Under the pieces are notes generated by a model. The model did no database searches. It was not told where the DNA came from and saw only the letters and a program-made list of their open reading frames with translations. The translations under genes and the position numbers were made by a program. A DNA stretch of 31,128 nucleotides from a virus. The DNA lies in IMG/VR virus record IMGVR_UViG_3300035034_003300, positions 1-31,128 of that record. One strand, 5' to 3'. Position 1 is the stretch's first letter, and each line of letters starts with the position of its first letter. Below, one piece after another: positions 23,101-30,695 of this stretch.

Positions 23101-26100
23101 CGGTCGCAACTTCCACCTCGAGTTTGGCGCGCCGAAACCTGATGTGGCGGGGCTGCGTGCGGCCATTGCACGCCAGCGCACTGACAGCAGCCGCCCGTCA
23201 CGGGATACGACACCCGCAGTGGACCGGAAGTGGGAATCGCCGCGGATGATCTCCCGCGCTCGACCGCCGCAAGAAACGCCGGAGCGGCCTGATCCCGAAC
23301 GCGTCACTGCTGCGACAAAGTCGTTGGGCGGATCGGACAGGCTGGCCGGGCCCCTCGCGCGTGCAAAAGACGTTGAAGAGCCACAGGTCACGGGCCCGCC
23401 ACGCCCCGAAACGAGGATGCTACGCCCTACCCGCTCTGGCCCTTACGACATAGACGCCTTTGACGAGGCGATGGCCGGTCCCAATCTTGAGGACGGGATC
23501 GATACCGCGCAGCTCCCTGCGCGTTTGATGTCGGCGGCGGTGTATCAGTATTTCACGGGGGAGTCTTCCGGCCCCGCAGTTGATCGCTTGCTCGAAGGCC
23601 GGCAGCCCGACATCGGCATGCTCAGCGGGAAGCGCATCATGCGGGCCGCAATAACCGCGAACGATTTGCAGCTGACGAGCGTTGCGCAGGTGGATGCCCG
23701 CGAGCGCGAATGGCAGCAGTACGTGCTCAACAACCCCCAAACAGGGGCAGAGGCGCTGCGTCTCTTTGTCCAGGATGCTGGCCTCAAGATCGAGGATTAC
23801 CAAAACCGGGAGGACACGGCCCGCCGGCAGGACAACCCTACGGCCCAGGGCACCAGTGATGCGCCCGGCCACATGGCGTTGGGCGACGACGTTGTCGAGA
23901 CCCGCTTCGAGCAGGACAAGTCCGACGGGCCGTTCTTCATCGGGCTGCTCGACGGCGCGCGCTTCGTTGAGAATGAGTTTGGCGCCGTCGTGCCCGCAGG
24001 TGAAGTGCGGGCGTCTGACGATGGTCCGATGCACAGGCAGCGCGTCCAATCGGTCGAGCGCACCGAGCGGCTCCGGGCCGAGGGGCGCGATAACCTTGCG
24101 ACGCTGGTCGTGCGCAATCGCTTCGGTATTGAGTCGCCCATGGCGTTCGACGCGGTGGCCCTGGCCAATTATGGCAGGGCCCGTGACGGTGATGCAGTAG
24201 ACGCCCTGGTGGCGCTCGGGAGCACGCTGAGCCGGATGATCTCGGGCCCAGAGTCCGCCCGCTTCCTGCCCGACGGCGACAACGCCAGCTATGTGCAGAC
24301 CGCGCGTCCGGACATCTTCGTGGCTGACCATATCGTGATCTTCGAGGGTGAGAAGGGTCCGGTCACCAAGGGAGAGGCGATGCGCCTGGCGCAGACGCGC
24401 AATCGCACGCAGCATGAGGCGACGGTACTCGCTACGCGCAAGGATGCCCTGGACACTCAGCAGCGCAACTATCGCAGGGCCATGCGGCCGCTTGTCGAGC
24501 GGGCGCTTCGCGGGCTCGACTCGCTGACCGGCGAGGCACGTTTGGCCCAGATCCTGGCGATCAACGATGTCATGTACCAGGTCTACGAGGGGGATACGGT
24601 CGAGCTGAACCGTACCGAGAAAACGTATGTGTGGAGGATGACGCCCGCTGAGCGCGGCGTTTTGCGTGCCTCGCGAATCGATAAGCGCGCGCGCGTGGAA
24701 GCAGCTATTGCTGGGACGAAGCGGGCGCTCTTCTTTAACGACGGCGACCGGCGGGAGGCCACCCGCCAGTTGATATCCGCCAAGACGCACTTGTTGCGCG
24801 CGCGCTCTCATGCGGCGGCGCGCAGTGCCGACACCCGCCGCTCCGGTGCTGTGGTGCGGGGGGACACGCGCGTCGAGGTGAGGGACGATGACCCGTCGGT
24901 GCAGGTGGGCGGCCTGCGCAGTGTTGTTCCTACCAGCGATGCGTTGGCGACGGCAGAAAAGCTAGTTACTTTCGCGCGGTCGGTGAGAGCCGACGTTGCC
25001 ATGCAGAACTATTCGTTGACATCGCAGATGGGGGTCCTGGGCACTGAACTGAAGAGCATCGACGCCACCCTCGAGCTGCTCTCCACGCCGGGGGCAGTGG
25101 TTGTTGAGACGGAGTCTTCTGTCGAGAGTCTTCGCAACGTCAACCGCAACTTGGCCAATCTGAACCAGTACAAACTCTCCGACGCTCAGATGAGCGAGTT
25201 TGACGTCGATGTCGCCAACCTGGACACGCTGAACCGGCGCTACCGTCGAACACGCGAAGAGATCACGGCGCTCACCAACATCATCCAGCGGTCCGAGAGG
25301 ACCAGTGCGTCAACCGACCCGGCGGTCGACGCGATGGCGCGCGCGTTGGTGGCCGAGGGCGTCGCCTCTCGCGACCAGGCGCAGGACATGGCTCAGGAGC
25401 AGCAGGAGCGGGGGGACGGCTTCACCGGTCTGGACCCGGACAACGACGCACGCGCCCCCGAGCGGGCGCAGGCGCCCTTTGACGTTGACGGTGCGCCGAT
25501 GGACGCGACCCGTGACGAGGAGGGCAACGTACAGGCGGTTCCGGTGCCTGAGGACAGTCCATACGACTCCAACTTCACGGGCAGCATAGACGAGGCCCAG
25601 ACCAACGCTGAGTGGCTGGCGGCGACTCGCCCGATCCGCGAGCGTGACGAGTCCCGCGCGTCGTTGGAGGCGGCGTGGCGCAACGGGGGCGGCGTGCCGT
25701 CGGTGGAGTCCTATAGCGGGATCGATACGCTGGCCACGATCTACGGCGACAAGGCGCTTCGCAGTTCGATGGAGGTCACGCTGGGTCTTCGTTTACGTGA
25801 CACCTCGGGGGCCCTGGGCCGCGCGGGGCGTGACAAGGACGGGGCGATTGCGGCTCACTTCGCCCCGCTGCGGTTGTCGAATGCCCCGCTATCCGAGGCG
25901 CACGGCAATGTGGTGGCGCAGGCGGCCCGGGCGCGTCGCGCGCAGGTGGCTGGCGTACCTTTACCCGAGCTGGCCCGCGCGGAGGTATTCGATCGCGCCT
26001 TTGGCTCTGACGGGGTGCGTGTGGCGGGGAAGACGGACGCCGAGGCGGTCAGCGCGTTCGTTCGCCAAGCGGTGGAGGGCTTTCGCTCTACCGACCGCCC

Positions 26101-28825
26101 GGTAATGGTCACCGTGGGGCTGACGGCTGAACAGATCAACGAGGAGATCATTGCCAACAACCTGTTGGGGCCAAACAAGCGCACGGCGGCAATCCGCAAG
26201 CTCGTGGACCACCAGGCTGGCGAGTCGCCGCTGTACATGTCGATGGGCGACTTTGTGCTAGTAGCGATGCCGGCGCAGCCTCGCATGGGGGAAGAGGAGA
26301 CGATGGACTGGTATCACGGCCTGGGCCATGAGCTGGGCCACATGGTCTTCGATGATTACGCCATGTCGCTCAACCGTAATCGCACGCACCGTGCCGCTGT
26401 CTATGCGGCGTTCAGCGCGCAGCATAATGGCATGCAGCCGACCGACGATGGGCACTTGTTCAAGGAGTGGTTTGCCGACCAAGCCGCAAACGAGATGATC
26501 ACCCAGGCGTTTGGCAAGGCCGATGGCGATTCCGCTAACCCGTTTACGCGGCTGGCCCAGATGATGAAGGGGCTGTGGGAGCGTTTGCAGCACATGGTGC
26601 CTCGTATGACGCGCAGCATGTCGTTCGCCGCGTTTGCCGAGGCCATCCGCCAGGGGCAGATCGCCCGCCAGCGGCTGGACAATTCTTTTAATGTCGAGCA
26701 CTACAGGGGGGCGTCTGATCAGGAGGTCAGCCGTGTCCAGATGGGCCGGGCGCGGCTCAAGGCGTTGGGCGGAAAGGCCACGGCGAAGGGCGGCGTGGGC
26801 GAGACCTTGTCGCGGGTGTTTACGACGGTCGTGGGGCGGATAGAAGGCTACAACGAAGAATTGGGCAAGCGGGTATTTCAGCGCGGCGCCACGGATCGTG
26901 GGGCGAAGGGTGCGTCCTGGCAACAGATGGCCAATGCGCTGCGGGATCGATACGTTGGCGTCCTGGGGCGCACGCTGGACAACATCTCGGCCGACGCCAA
27001 GGGCAAGAAGGCGCAGGACGCCGCTATTACACAGGCGTTTCGTGACCTGGAGGCGAGGCGCCCGACTGATGGCGCGAAGCGGTTGGCTCGGTTGGTCGAC
27101 AAGATCGTCGAAAACGCCGAGGCGAACGGGCTGGTGTCGGTCCTCCACCGCAAGAACTTCGTTCCTGCGGCAATCGACCACGCGAAGGTCGATGGCGACC
27201 GCCAGGCGTTCACCGCGATGCTCAAAGAGGCGTTCCCCAACGAGACGAACGCGCAGCTTCAACGGCGCATCGAGGTGTTGCTCGAGACCAACGGCTTCTC
27301 TGAGTATTCCATCGCCCCCGGCCTGCCGGTGTCGACGCACGACACGACCAACACGCTGCTCGGGACGGTCGGCGTGGACAAGTTGCGCGAGGCGGGGTTC
27401 CTCCAGGAAGCCTCCGCCGCGGTGCTGCATCATTGGGTGGAGGGGGTTGCCAAACGCGCTGCCTGGGAGTCCAACTTCGGCGGCTACACACGCACCGTGT
27501 CCAACTACCTCGACGAGCACAACCGCATGCTCGGCATCGACGACCCCGACGGGGTGGTGATGAAAGAGATGAAGTTGATGAACGAGGAGGGCATGTACTG
27601 GGACGCCAGCGGCGAGTTCAAGGAACTGATGAACGAGGTGGTGGCCGAGCACGGCGTCGCGGGTCAGAAGGACGTGCTCGATATGCTCGACGGCGTGTTT
27701 GGTCGCAAGACCACCAATATGCCGCGCGGCCTTCGCAATATCAACGACTGGGTCACGGCCTGGACCGGCTTCACCGTGCTGGGCTTCTCGGGCATCGCTT
27801 CCCTCCCCGAGATCTTTCTCGCGGCGGTACGTGCGCACGGGCGCGCCGGGCTGATTGACGGCTTCCGCGGCTACGCCGACGCGCGTCGCTATGCGATGGA
27901 CATGGGGGTGGTGATGTCTGACGCATCTGAGCGCGTCATGTGGAACTCGATGGGCAACAATTACGAGTCGCCGCTGCTCAACAAGATCGGTACGGCGTTC
28001 TTCAAGTACAACGGCACCAAGGCGGTTACCGATATGAACCGCATCATGGGGATCTCGATCGGCACGCAGTATTTGCTGCGCAGCGCCGAGATGGGCGACA
28101 ACCAGGCCCTCGAGCAGTTGGGCGTATCGGCGGCGGACGTGCGGGCCTGGGACCAGGCCAACCGCCCGACGTGGCACCCCGATATGACGGACAGCGCCAA
28201 TCTGGTCGCGGAGAAAGTGGGGGCGGCGCTCAATCAGTTCGTTTACGAGGGCAGCGCCATGCCCTCCAAGCTCCAGAACCCGGGCTGGTTCAACAACCCG
28301 TACATGAAGATGTTCTGGATGATCAAGCGCTACATGTACGCCTACGGCGAGACGATCCTCATGGGCATGTGGCGTCAGAGCAAGCGCGGTATCCAGCGGG
28401 GCACCACGGCGGAGCAGAAGGCGTTTCTGGCTGCGGCACCGGTGATGGCGTTTGCCGTTGCCACACTGCCCTTGGCGATGGCCGGTATGGAGCTTCGTGA
28501 GTGGTTGCGCCCGTACTATTCGGGTCGCCCGGGCAAGGACACGAGCGACTACGGCGGACCGATCCAGTACGCCCAGGCGATGTTCTCGCGGGCCGGGGGT
28601 TTCGGGCCGTTGGAGGCCGTGCTGTCGATGCGCGAACAGTCGTCTTGGGGTTACTCGCCGCTTGGCTCGGTGTCACCGGTCATCGGCAAGGCCGAAATGT
28701 GGATGGACTGGGGCAACGACGGCTCGCTGAGTGGCGCGGAGTTCACTAACCGTCTGCGCAAGTCGATCCCCGTCTTCTCCCAGTCGTCCGAGGCCTGGAA
28801 CGCGGTCACCGGGGTATTACGGTGA
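20132..28825 (+). CDS. Giant 2897-aa virion protein: SNase-like nuclease, zincin motif, polyvalent C-terminus
   Basis: AGGAG lies 7 nt before the ATG and the frame is open for 8.7 kb. Residues 1-95 match the staphylococcal nuclease fold with all key positions: DAD at 9-11, R22, GIDAPE (D27, E30) and DVYGRKLA (R66). Residues about 150-440 hold glycine-rich hydrophobic stretches (IGAATAGSGVFVAGVGKAAV; LAGATVGGTLSGGG) and REGVTELTQTFMDELN, patterns common in ejection proteins. A GAAGP linker (about 477-506) follows, then a very long charged helical middle. A zincin motif lies at H2066-ELG-H2070, with E2112 in KEWFADQ as likely third zinc ligand. The C-terminus (about 2540-2897) has hydrophobic segments (GFTVLGFSGIASLPEIFLAA; APVMAFAVATLPLAM). 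It resembles phage polyvalent proteins, probably ejected with DNA. No T7-type RNA polymerase motif was seen. Confidence 0.85.
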   Translation: MAGRDDVYDADTLYPERGAPIRIKGIDAPERRENQPGQWQSRELSRRIVGDGYSQGESEGKDVYGRKLADVYGADGRSLSSAQVRSGLSRPAPRGDWRTPTANAAEAARLAGGIFGAGYGSREEAVLREGARLEREARLSARLADPTFLRGQTEPTTTRDANEGIASRGWDRGVAQMGAMFGGFANAVGGISNSESVVNWSEDQIASSMWEALENPAEVKSFEDAEGFYEIGLHIVDVLTEEAPQFLMDLGIGAATAGSGVFVAGVGKAAVRKFGGATATAHSKDLALNLARAGTFGSMYVQNAGESQLELLREGEDDPGSALLVGLAKTSLDYASLSGILGDITKGFKRGDPIDSLGQLFQRAAGATLAGSGREGVTELTQTFMDELNKKRLNPDYEINTSALIEAGLAGATVGGTLSGGGSTLGSGYQMFRDADRNNNPPLPDDPLGVRPAPDGTPPAAGSTYRQRTRTWRGEEGAAGPGAAGPGAAGPGAAGPGAAGPGAAGPAPTAPTRTDFDASLEDQIIKDPPSSASDEERPEYANFEEFLADLIKKLGPLPEDEAPVPARTDTNREPVTRFQAQLDSREGDPANQRVFLSSENVEAGDLEQLQSTYGQELFVHELESGGLFASPYEEALHSIPENPTEADMAELLGYPQTKEEAMASGDPVIVQTHNAEGTVVHEAGVSRDVGEALVNDGQADRITDPETAAAERAAEVQVEALRQSRPTREQQRPVQQSDAERGVDQTPAERRAERQITFEPEKLPADVRPLIAEEEAMGIDASLFVGTEPEVDPLVLRRELESRLRDTLPDDSSVTLRDVLGDRPLSAMDTDQLRQLAARMRITNLPRKLTGVGNPLPGLTKAKQKAADEYAHRRFRSLAIADVAKKVNEWAKKHRKDTDGEAIGVRVPSDMRAMASVLPEVGDMHRGAASSYDQYQKDVTDALPTSKELRQRLSQMSDAELYQATQLLRTGFAGDEKLDDPTQLPRANVSGRNFHLEFGAPKPDVAGLRAAIARQRTDSSRPSRDTTPAVDRKWESPRMISRARPPQETPERPDPERVTAATKSLGGSDRLAGPLARAKDVEEPQVTGPPRPETRMLRPTRSGPYDIDAFDEAMAGPNLEDGIDTAQLPARLMSAAVYQYFTGESSGPAVDRLLEGRQPDIGMLSGKRIMRAAITANDLQLTSVAQVDAREREWQQYVLNNPQTGAEALRLFVQDAGLKIEDYQNREDTARRQDNPTAQGTSDAPGHMALGDDVVETRFEQDKSDGPFFIGLLDGARFVENEFGAVVPAGEVRASDDGPMHRQRVQSVERTERLRAEGRDNLATLVVRNRFGIESPMAFDAVALANYGRARDGDAVDALVALGSTLSRMISGPESARFLPDGDNASYVQTARPDIFVADHIVIFEGEKGPVTKGEAMRLAQTRNRTQHEATVLATRKDALDTQQRNYRRAMRPLVERALRGLDSLTGEARLAQILAINDVMYQVYEGDTVELNRTEKTYVWRMTPAERGVLRASRIDKRARVEAAIAGTKRALFFNDGDRREATRQLISAKTHLLRARSHAAARSADTRRSGAVVRGDTRVEVRDDDPSVQVGGLRSVVPTSDALATAEKLVTFARSVRADVAMQNYSLTSQMGVLGTELKSIDATLELLSTPGAVVVETESSVESLRNVNRNLANLNQYKLSDAQMSEFDVDVANLDTLNRRYRRTREEITALTNIIQRSERTSASTDPAVDAMARALVAEGVASRDQAQDMAQEQQERGDGFTGLDPDNDARAPERAQAPFDVDGAPMDATRDEEGNVQAVPVPEDSPYDSNFTGSIDEAQTNAEWLAATRPIRERDESRASLEAAWRNGGGVPSVESYSGIDTLATIYGDKALRSSMEVTLGLRLRDTSGALGRAGRDKDGAIAAHFAPLRLSNAPLSEAHGNVVAQAARARRAQVAGVPLPELARAEVFDRAFGSDGVRVAGKTDAEAVSAFVRQAVEGFRSTDRPVMVTVGLTAEQINEEIIANNLLGPNKRTAAIRKLVDHQAGESPLYMSMGDFVLVAMPAQPRMGEEETMDWYHGLGHELGHMVFDDYAMSLNRNRTHRAAVYAAFSAQHNGMQPTDDGHLFKEWFADQAANEMITQAFGKADGDSANPFTRLAQMMKGLWERLQHMVPRMTRSMSFAAFAEAIRQGQIARQRLDNSFNVEHYRGASDQEVSRVQMGRARLKALGGKATAKGGVGETLSRVFTTVVGRIEGYNEELGKRVFQRGATDRGAKGASWQQMANALRDRYVGVLGRTLDNISADAKGKKAQDAAITQAFRDLEARRPTDGAKRLARLVDKIVENAEANGLVSVLHRKNFVPAAIDHAKVDGDRQAFTAMLKEAFPNETNAQLQRRIEVLLETNGFSEYSIAPGLPVSTHDTTNTLLGTVGVDKLREAGFLQEASAAVLHHWVEGVAKRAAWESNFGGYTRTVSNYLDEHNRMLGIDDPDGVVMKEMKLMNEEGMYWDASGEFKELMNEVVAEHGVAGQKDVLDMLDGVFGRKTTNMPRGLRNINDWVTAWTGFTVLGFSGIASLPEIFLAAVRAHGRAGLIDGFRGYADARRYAMDMGVVMSDASERVMWNSMGNNYESPLLNKIGTAFFKYNGTKAVTDMNRIMGISIGTQYLLRSAEMGDNQALEQLGVSAADVRAWDQANRPTWHPDMTDSANLVAEKVGAALNQFVYEGSAMPSKLQNPGWFNNPYMKMFWMIKRYMYAYGETILMGMWRQSKRGIQRGTTAEQKAFLAAAPVMAFAVATLPLAMAGMELREWLRPYYSGRPGKDTSDYGGPIQYAQAMFSRAGGFGPLEAVLSMREQSSWGYSPLGSVSPVIGKAEMWMDWGNDGSLSGAEFTNRLRKSIPVFSQSSEAWNAVTGVLR
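21561..21650 (+). repeat. Six-copy 15-bp tandem repeat encoding a GAAGP linker
   Basis: A 15-bp unit starting GAGCCGCAGG is repeated at 21561, 21576, 21591, 21606, 21621 and 21636, with a single G/A difference between the first three and last three copies. It encodes a (GAAGP)6 collagen-like or flexible linker between the hydrophobic N-terminal region and the long middle of the giant protein. The near-identity at DNA level indicates recent expansion and probable length variation. Confidence 0.9.
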
Positions 28826-28840
28826 TGGCCAATGCCTTAT

Positions 28841-28859
28841 ACTATTCGCACTGCGCATT
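28841..28859. promoter_or_regulatory. TATTCGC-type dyad after the giant gene
   Basis: ACTATTCGC-N3-GCGCATT has a perfect left half-site and five matches in the right one. It begins 15 nt after the giant-gene stop and ends 52 nt before the next start codon. A -10-like TATACT (28838-28843) overlaps its left side. A 9-bp stem TTCAAGGCG/CGCTTTGAA (28858-28887) directly follows. Confidence 0.55.
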
Positions 28860-28911
28860 CAAGGCGGCGTGAGCATGGCGCTTTGAACCGCCCTACCATA
28901 AGGACCACGTG

Positions 28912-29334
28912 ATGGCTGCTTTTTCTGATTATCTGGAAGCGGGTGTGTTAGACCACACGCTGCGTGGCGTGGCGCTTTCGGCGCCTGCCGCCGTGTATCT
29001 TGCGCTCTTTACTACCGATCCGACGGACGCCGGGGGCGGGGTCGAGGTTGCGGACTCTGCATACGCCCGTGAAGACATGGCGGATGGCGGGGCTATCGCG
29101 TCCGGCTGGACTGCGCCGGCGGTTGACACTGATGGATACGCCGTCACCAACGCCAAGGTTATTCAGTACCCTCCGATTGCGGACGGCACTGTGACGGTGA
29201 CGCACTACGGCCTCTTCGATGCAGCGACGGCCGGCAACCTGCTGTACCACGGGGCATTCACTTCTTCGAAGACGTTGGACGTCAACGACGTCATGAGCAT
29301 CGCCGTCGGCGGGCTCAAGATTATCCTCCGCTAA
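28912..29334 (+). CDS. Conserved phage virion protein, 140 aa (decoration/tail-fibre-associated type)
   Basis: The ATG at 28912 has AAGGA 9 nt upstream; a GTG one codon earlier is possible. The protein reads FSDYLEAGVLDHTLRGVALS, then VYLALFTTDPTDAGGGVEVA, later YGLFDAATAGNLLYHGAF and a final VGGLKIILR. This order (DYLE-x-x-x-LDH-x-L-x-G, P-x-x-x-Y-x-A-LFTT-x-PTDAGGG-x-EV, GLFDAA-x-x-GNLLY-x-G) is a widespread phage structural family often annotated as tail-fibre or head-decoration protein. Its exact position in the virion is not established to my knowledge. It opens the tail/decoration module that follows a dyad site. Confidence 0.75.
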   Translation: MAAFSDYLEAGVLDHTLRGVALSAPAAVYLALFTTDPTDAGGGVEVADSAYAREDMADGGAIASGWTAPAVDTDGYAVTNAKVIQYPPIADGTVTVTHYGLFDAATAGNLLYHGAFTSSKTLDVNDVMSIAVGGLKIILR

Positions 29335-29345
29335 GGGGGTAGCCC

Positions 29346-30431
29346 ATGTTCGCCGTCTTTAACTCGAGAACGTTTAACGGCGGTGCATCGTCTGGGGCAG
29401 TGACGGGCACCTCTGTTGCGACGGCGAGCGTCACTCTTGAGGCGGTAGTACTTGTATTCGCCTCGGCGACGACCAGCTCCTCTGCGGCAGCGTCGGTAGA
29501 GGCTGTTCGTCTTGCGCGCTTGGAGAGTGTTCAGGTCGCGCACGCGGCTGCGTCGGGTGTTGGTGTTCGCCAGGCCCATGTGACCGCGACAGCCACAGCG
29601 ACAGCAGCGGCGGTTGCTACCACGGGCGGTGAGGTCGTTGGCGAACCGCTGCCCGCGGCAGGTGTTGCGTCGTCTGAGGCGGTGGGCCGTCGGACCGTCA
29701 CTGGTACGGGGGCTGCGTTTGCCGAAGCGGCTGGCTCGCTGGATGCTATCGTTTATCGCGGTGGGGGTGGCGAAGGGCTAGGCGAGGCGTCTACGGCGCT
29801 CGAGTCGTTGGTCTTCAGCGCGCTTACTGCTACCGCATCTTCGTCTTCCGAGGCAGCGGTCTTCGCCACACCGTTTGTCTACCGCGATACCACAGCGCCG
29901 CCTGTTGCTGGCGAGGCAGCGGTCTTCGCCACACCGTTTGTCTACCGCGATACCACAGCGCCGCCTGTTGCTGGCGAGGCAGCGGTCTTCGCCACACCGG
30001 TTGTCTACCGCGATACCACAGCGCCGCCTGTTGTTGGCGAGGCAGTGGTCTTCGCCACACCGTTTGTCTACCGCGATACCACAGCGCCGCCTGTTGCTGG
30101 CGAGGCGGTAGGCCAGGCGGTTGCCCTGAGAGCATGCTTTGGGGTCGGTGAAGCGTCAGGGGAGGCCGATGCACTCGGGGAAGGGTTCAGGCTGGTCCTT
30201 GACTCCGCGCCGGCCAAGCGCCGACTCGTCGTATTGGCACGCAGCCGCCGCCTTGAGGTCTCCGCTCGTGGCGAACCGCTCGCTGCTATCGCGTCTACCC
30301 GCGTGCTTTTTGTATCGCCAAGCAGTCGTCGTCTTGTGGTCTCGCCCCGCGATGACCGTCTTACCATCGTGGCGACCCGCGACCGTCGGTTGGCGCTACC
30401 AGTCTCTGAGAGGGAGTACCTCGTCGCATGA
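29346..30431 (+). CDS. Repetitive structural protein, 361 aa
   Basis: GGGGG precedes the ATG. The protein is Ala/Val/Thr-rich and built of repeats. The first half has weakly repeated E-A/S-x-x-V segments. Residues about 169-252 are four almost identical 21-residue units containing FATPFVYRDTTAPPV. The C-terminal part repeats short strands R-x-L-x-V (RRLVVLARSRRLEVSARG, RRLVVSPRDDRLTIVATRDR), a pattern seen in phage tail-associated proteins and suggestive of stacked beta strands. No enzymatic motif was recognised. It overlaps the next gene by 4 nt (ATGA). A virion surface or fibre-shaft-like role fits composition and neighbours. Confidence 0.65.
   Translation: MFAVFNSRTFNGGASSGAVTGTSVATASVTLEAVVLVFASATTSSSAAASVEAVRLARLESVQVAHAAASGVGVRQAHVTATATATAAAVATTGGEVVGEPLPAAGVASSEAVGRRTVTGTGAAFAEAAGSLDAIVYRGGGGEGLGEASTALESLVFSALTATASSSSEAAVFATPFVYRDTTAPPVAGEAAVFATPFVYRDTTAPPVAGEAAVFATPVVYRDTTAPPVVGEAVVFATPFVYRDTTAPPVAGEAVGQAVALRACFGVGEASGEADALGEGFRLVLDSAPAKRRLVVLARSRRLEVSARGEPLAAIASTRVLFVSPSSRRLVVSPRDDRLTIVATRDRRLALPVSEREYLVA
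29850..30101 (+). repeat. Four tandem 63-bp repeats in the repetitive structural gene
   Basis: Units start at 29850, 29913, 29976 and 30039 and differ by only a few substitutions (for example CCGTTTGTC versus CCGGTTGTC, and GCAGCGG versus GCAGTGG). A short partial unit follows. Each is 21 codons, so gain or loss of units keeps the frame. High identity at silent sites indicates recent duplication or ongoing recombination. Confidence 0.93.
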
Positions 30432-30694
30432 AAACTTTTCGTAAACAGCCGCGTGATCATCTTGACTACGACATCGACCTGAGCGGTTGGCTGAACACAG
30501 GCGATGTCATCACGGCCATCGAAGTAGCGGCGCCAGGGGGCATCGACGTGACCAGTACCAGTTTTACGGACACCGAAGCCAAGCTGTGGATCGACAACGG
30601 CACGAGCGGGCAGTCTTATAAGTTTTCGGTGCTTTTTACCACCACCTCGCGCCAGAAGGAAGTCGACTTCCTGATGGTAGTCCAGGAGCTCTGA
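30428..30694 (+). CDS. Small phage virion protein, 88 aa
   Basis: The start ATG overlaps the preceding stop (ATGA). The protein has the order FRKQPRDHLDYDIDLSGWLN, GDVITAIEVAAPGGIDVTST, LWIDNGTSGQSYKFSVLFTT and a terminal strand DFLMVVQEL. It matches from memory a small beta-rich family found near tail-fibre genes in many phages (K-x-P-x-E/D-x-LDYD-x-D-x-S-x-WL-x-x-GD). An immunoglobulin-like or fibronectin-like sandwich is plausible. It ends 1 nt before the next gene. Confidence 0.7.
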   Translation: MKTFRKQPRDHLDYDIDLSGWLNTGDVITAIEVAAPGGIDVTSTSFTDTEAKLWIDNGTSGQSYKFSVLFTTTSRQKEVDFLMVVQEL

Positions 30695-30695
30695 C

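Noticed and set aside
26258-28177. 639-codon minus-strand open frame
   Set aside because: It is antisense to the giant protein gene with typical shadow composition. The same holds for the long minus frames at 23420-24811 and 13166-14530.
20132-28825. N4-type virion RNA polymerase within the giant protein
   Set aside because: The only DxxGR-like string found (DVYGR at about residue 62) belongs to the SNase-like domain, and no further polymerase motifs were seen in order.
29850-30101. 63-bp repeats as a CRISPR-like array
   Set aside because: They are contiguous in-frame coding repeats without spacers.
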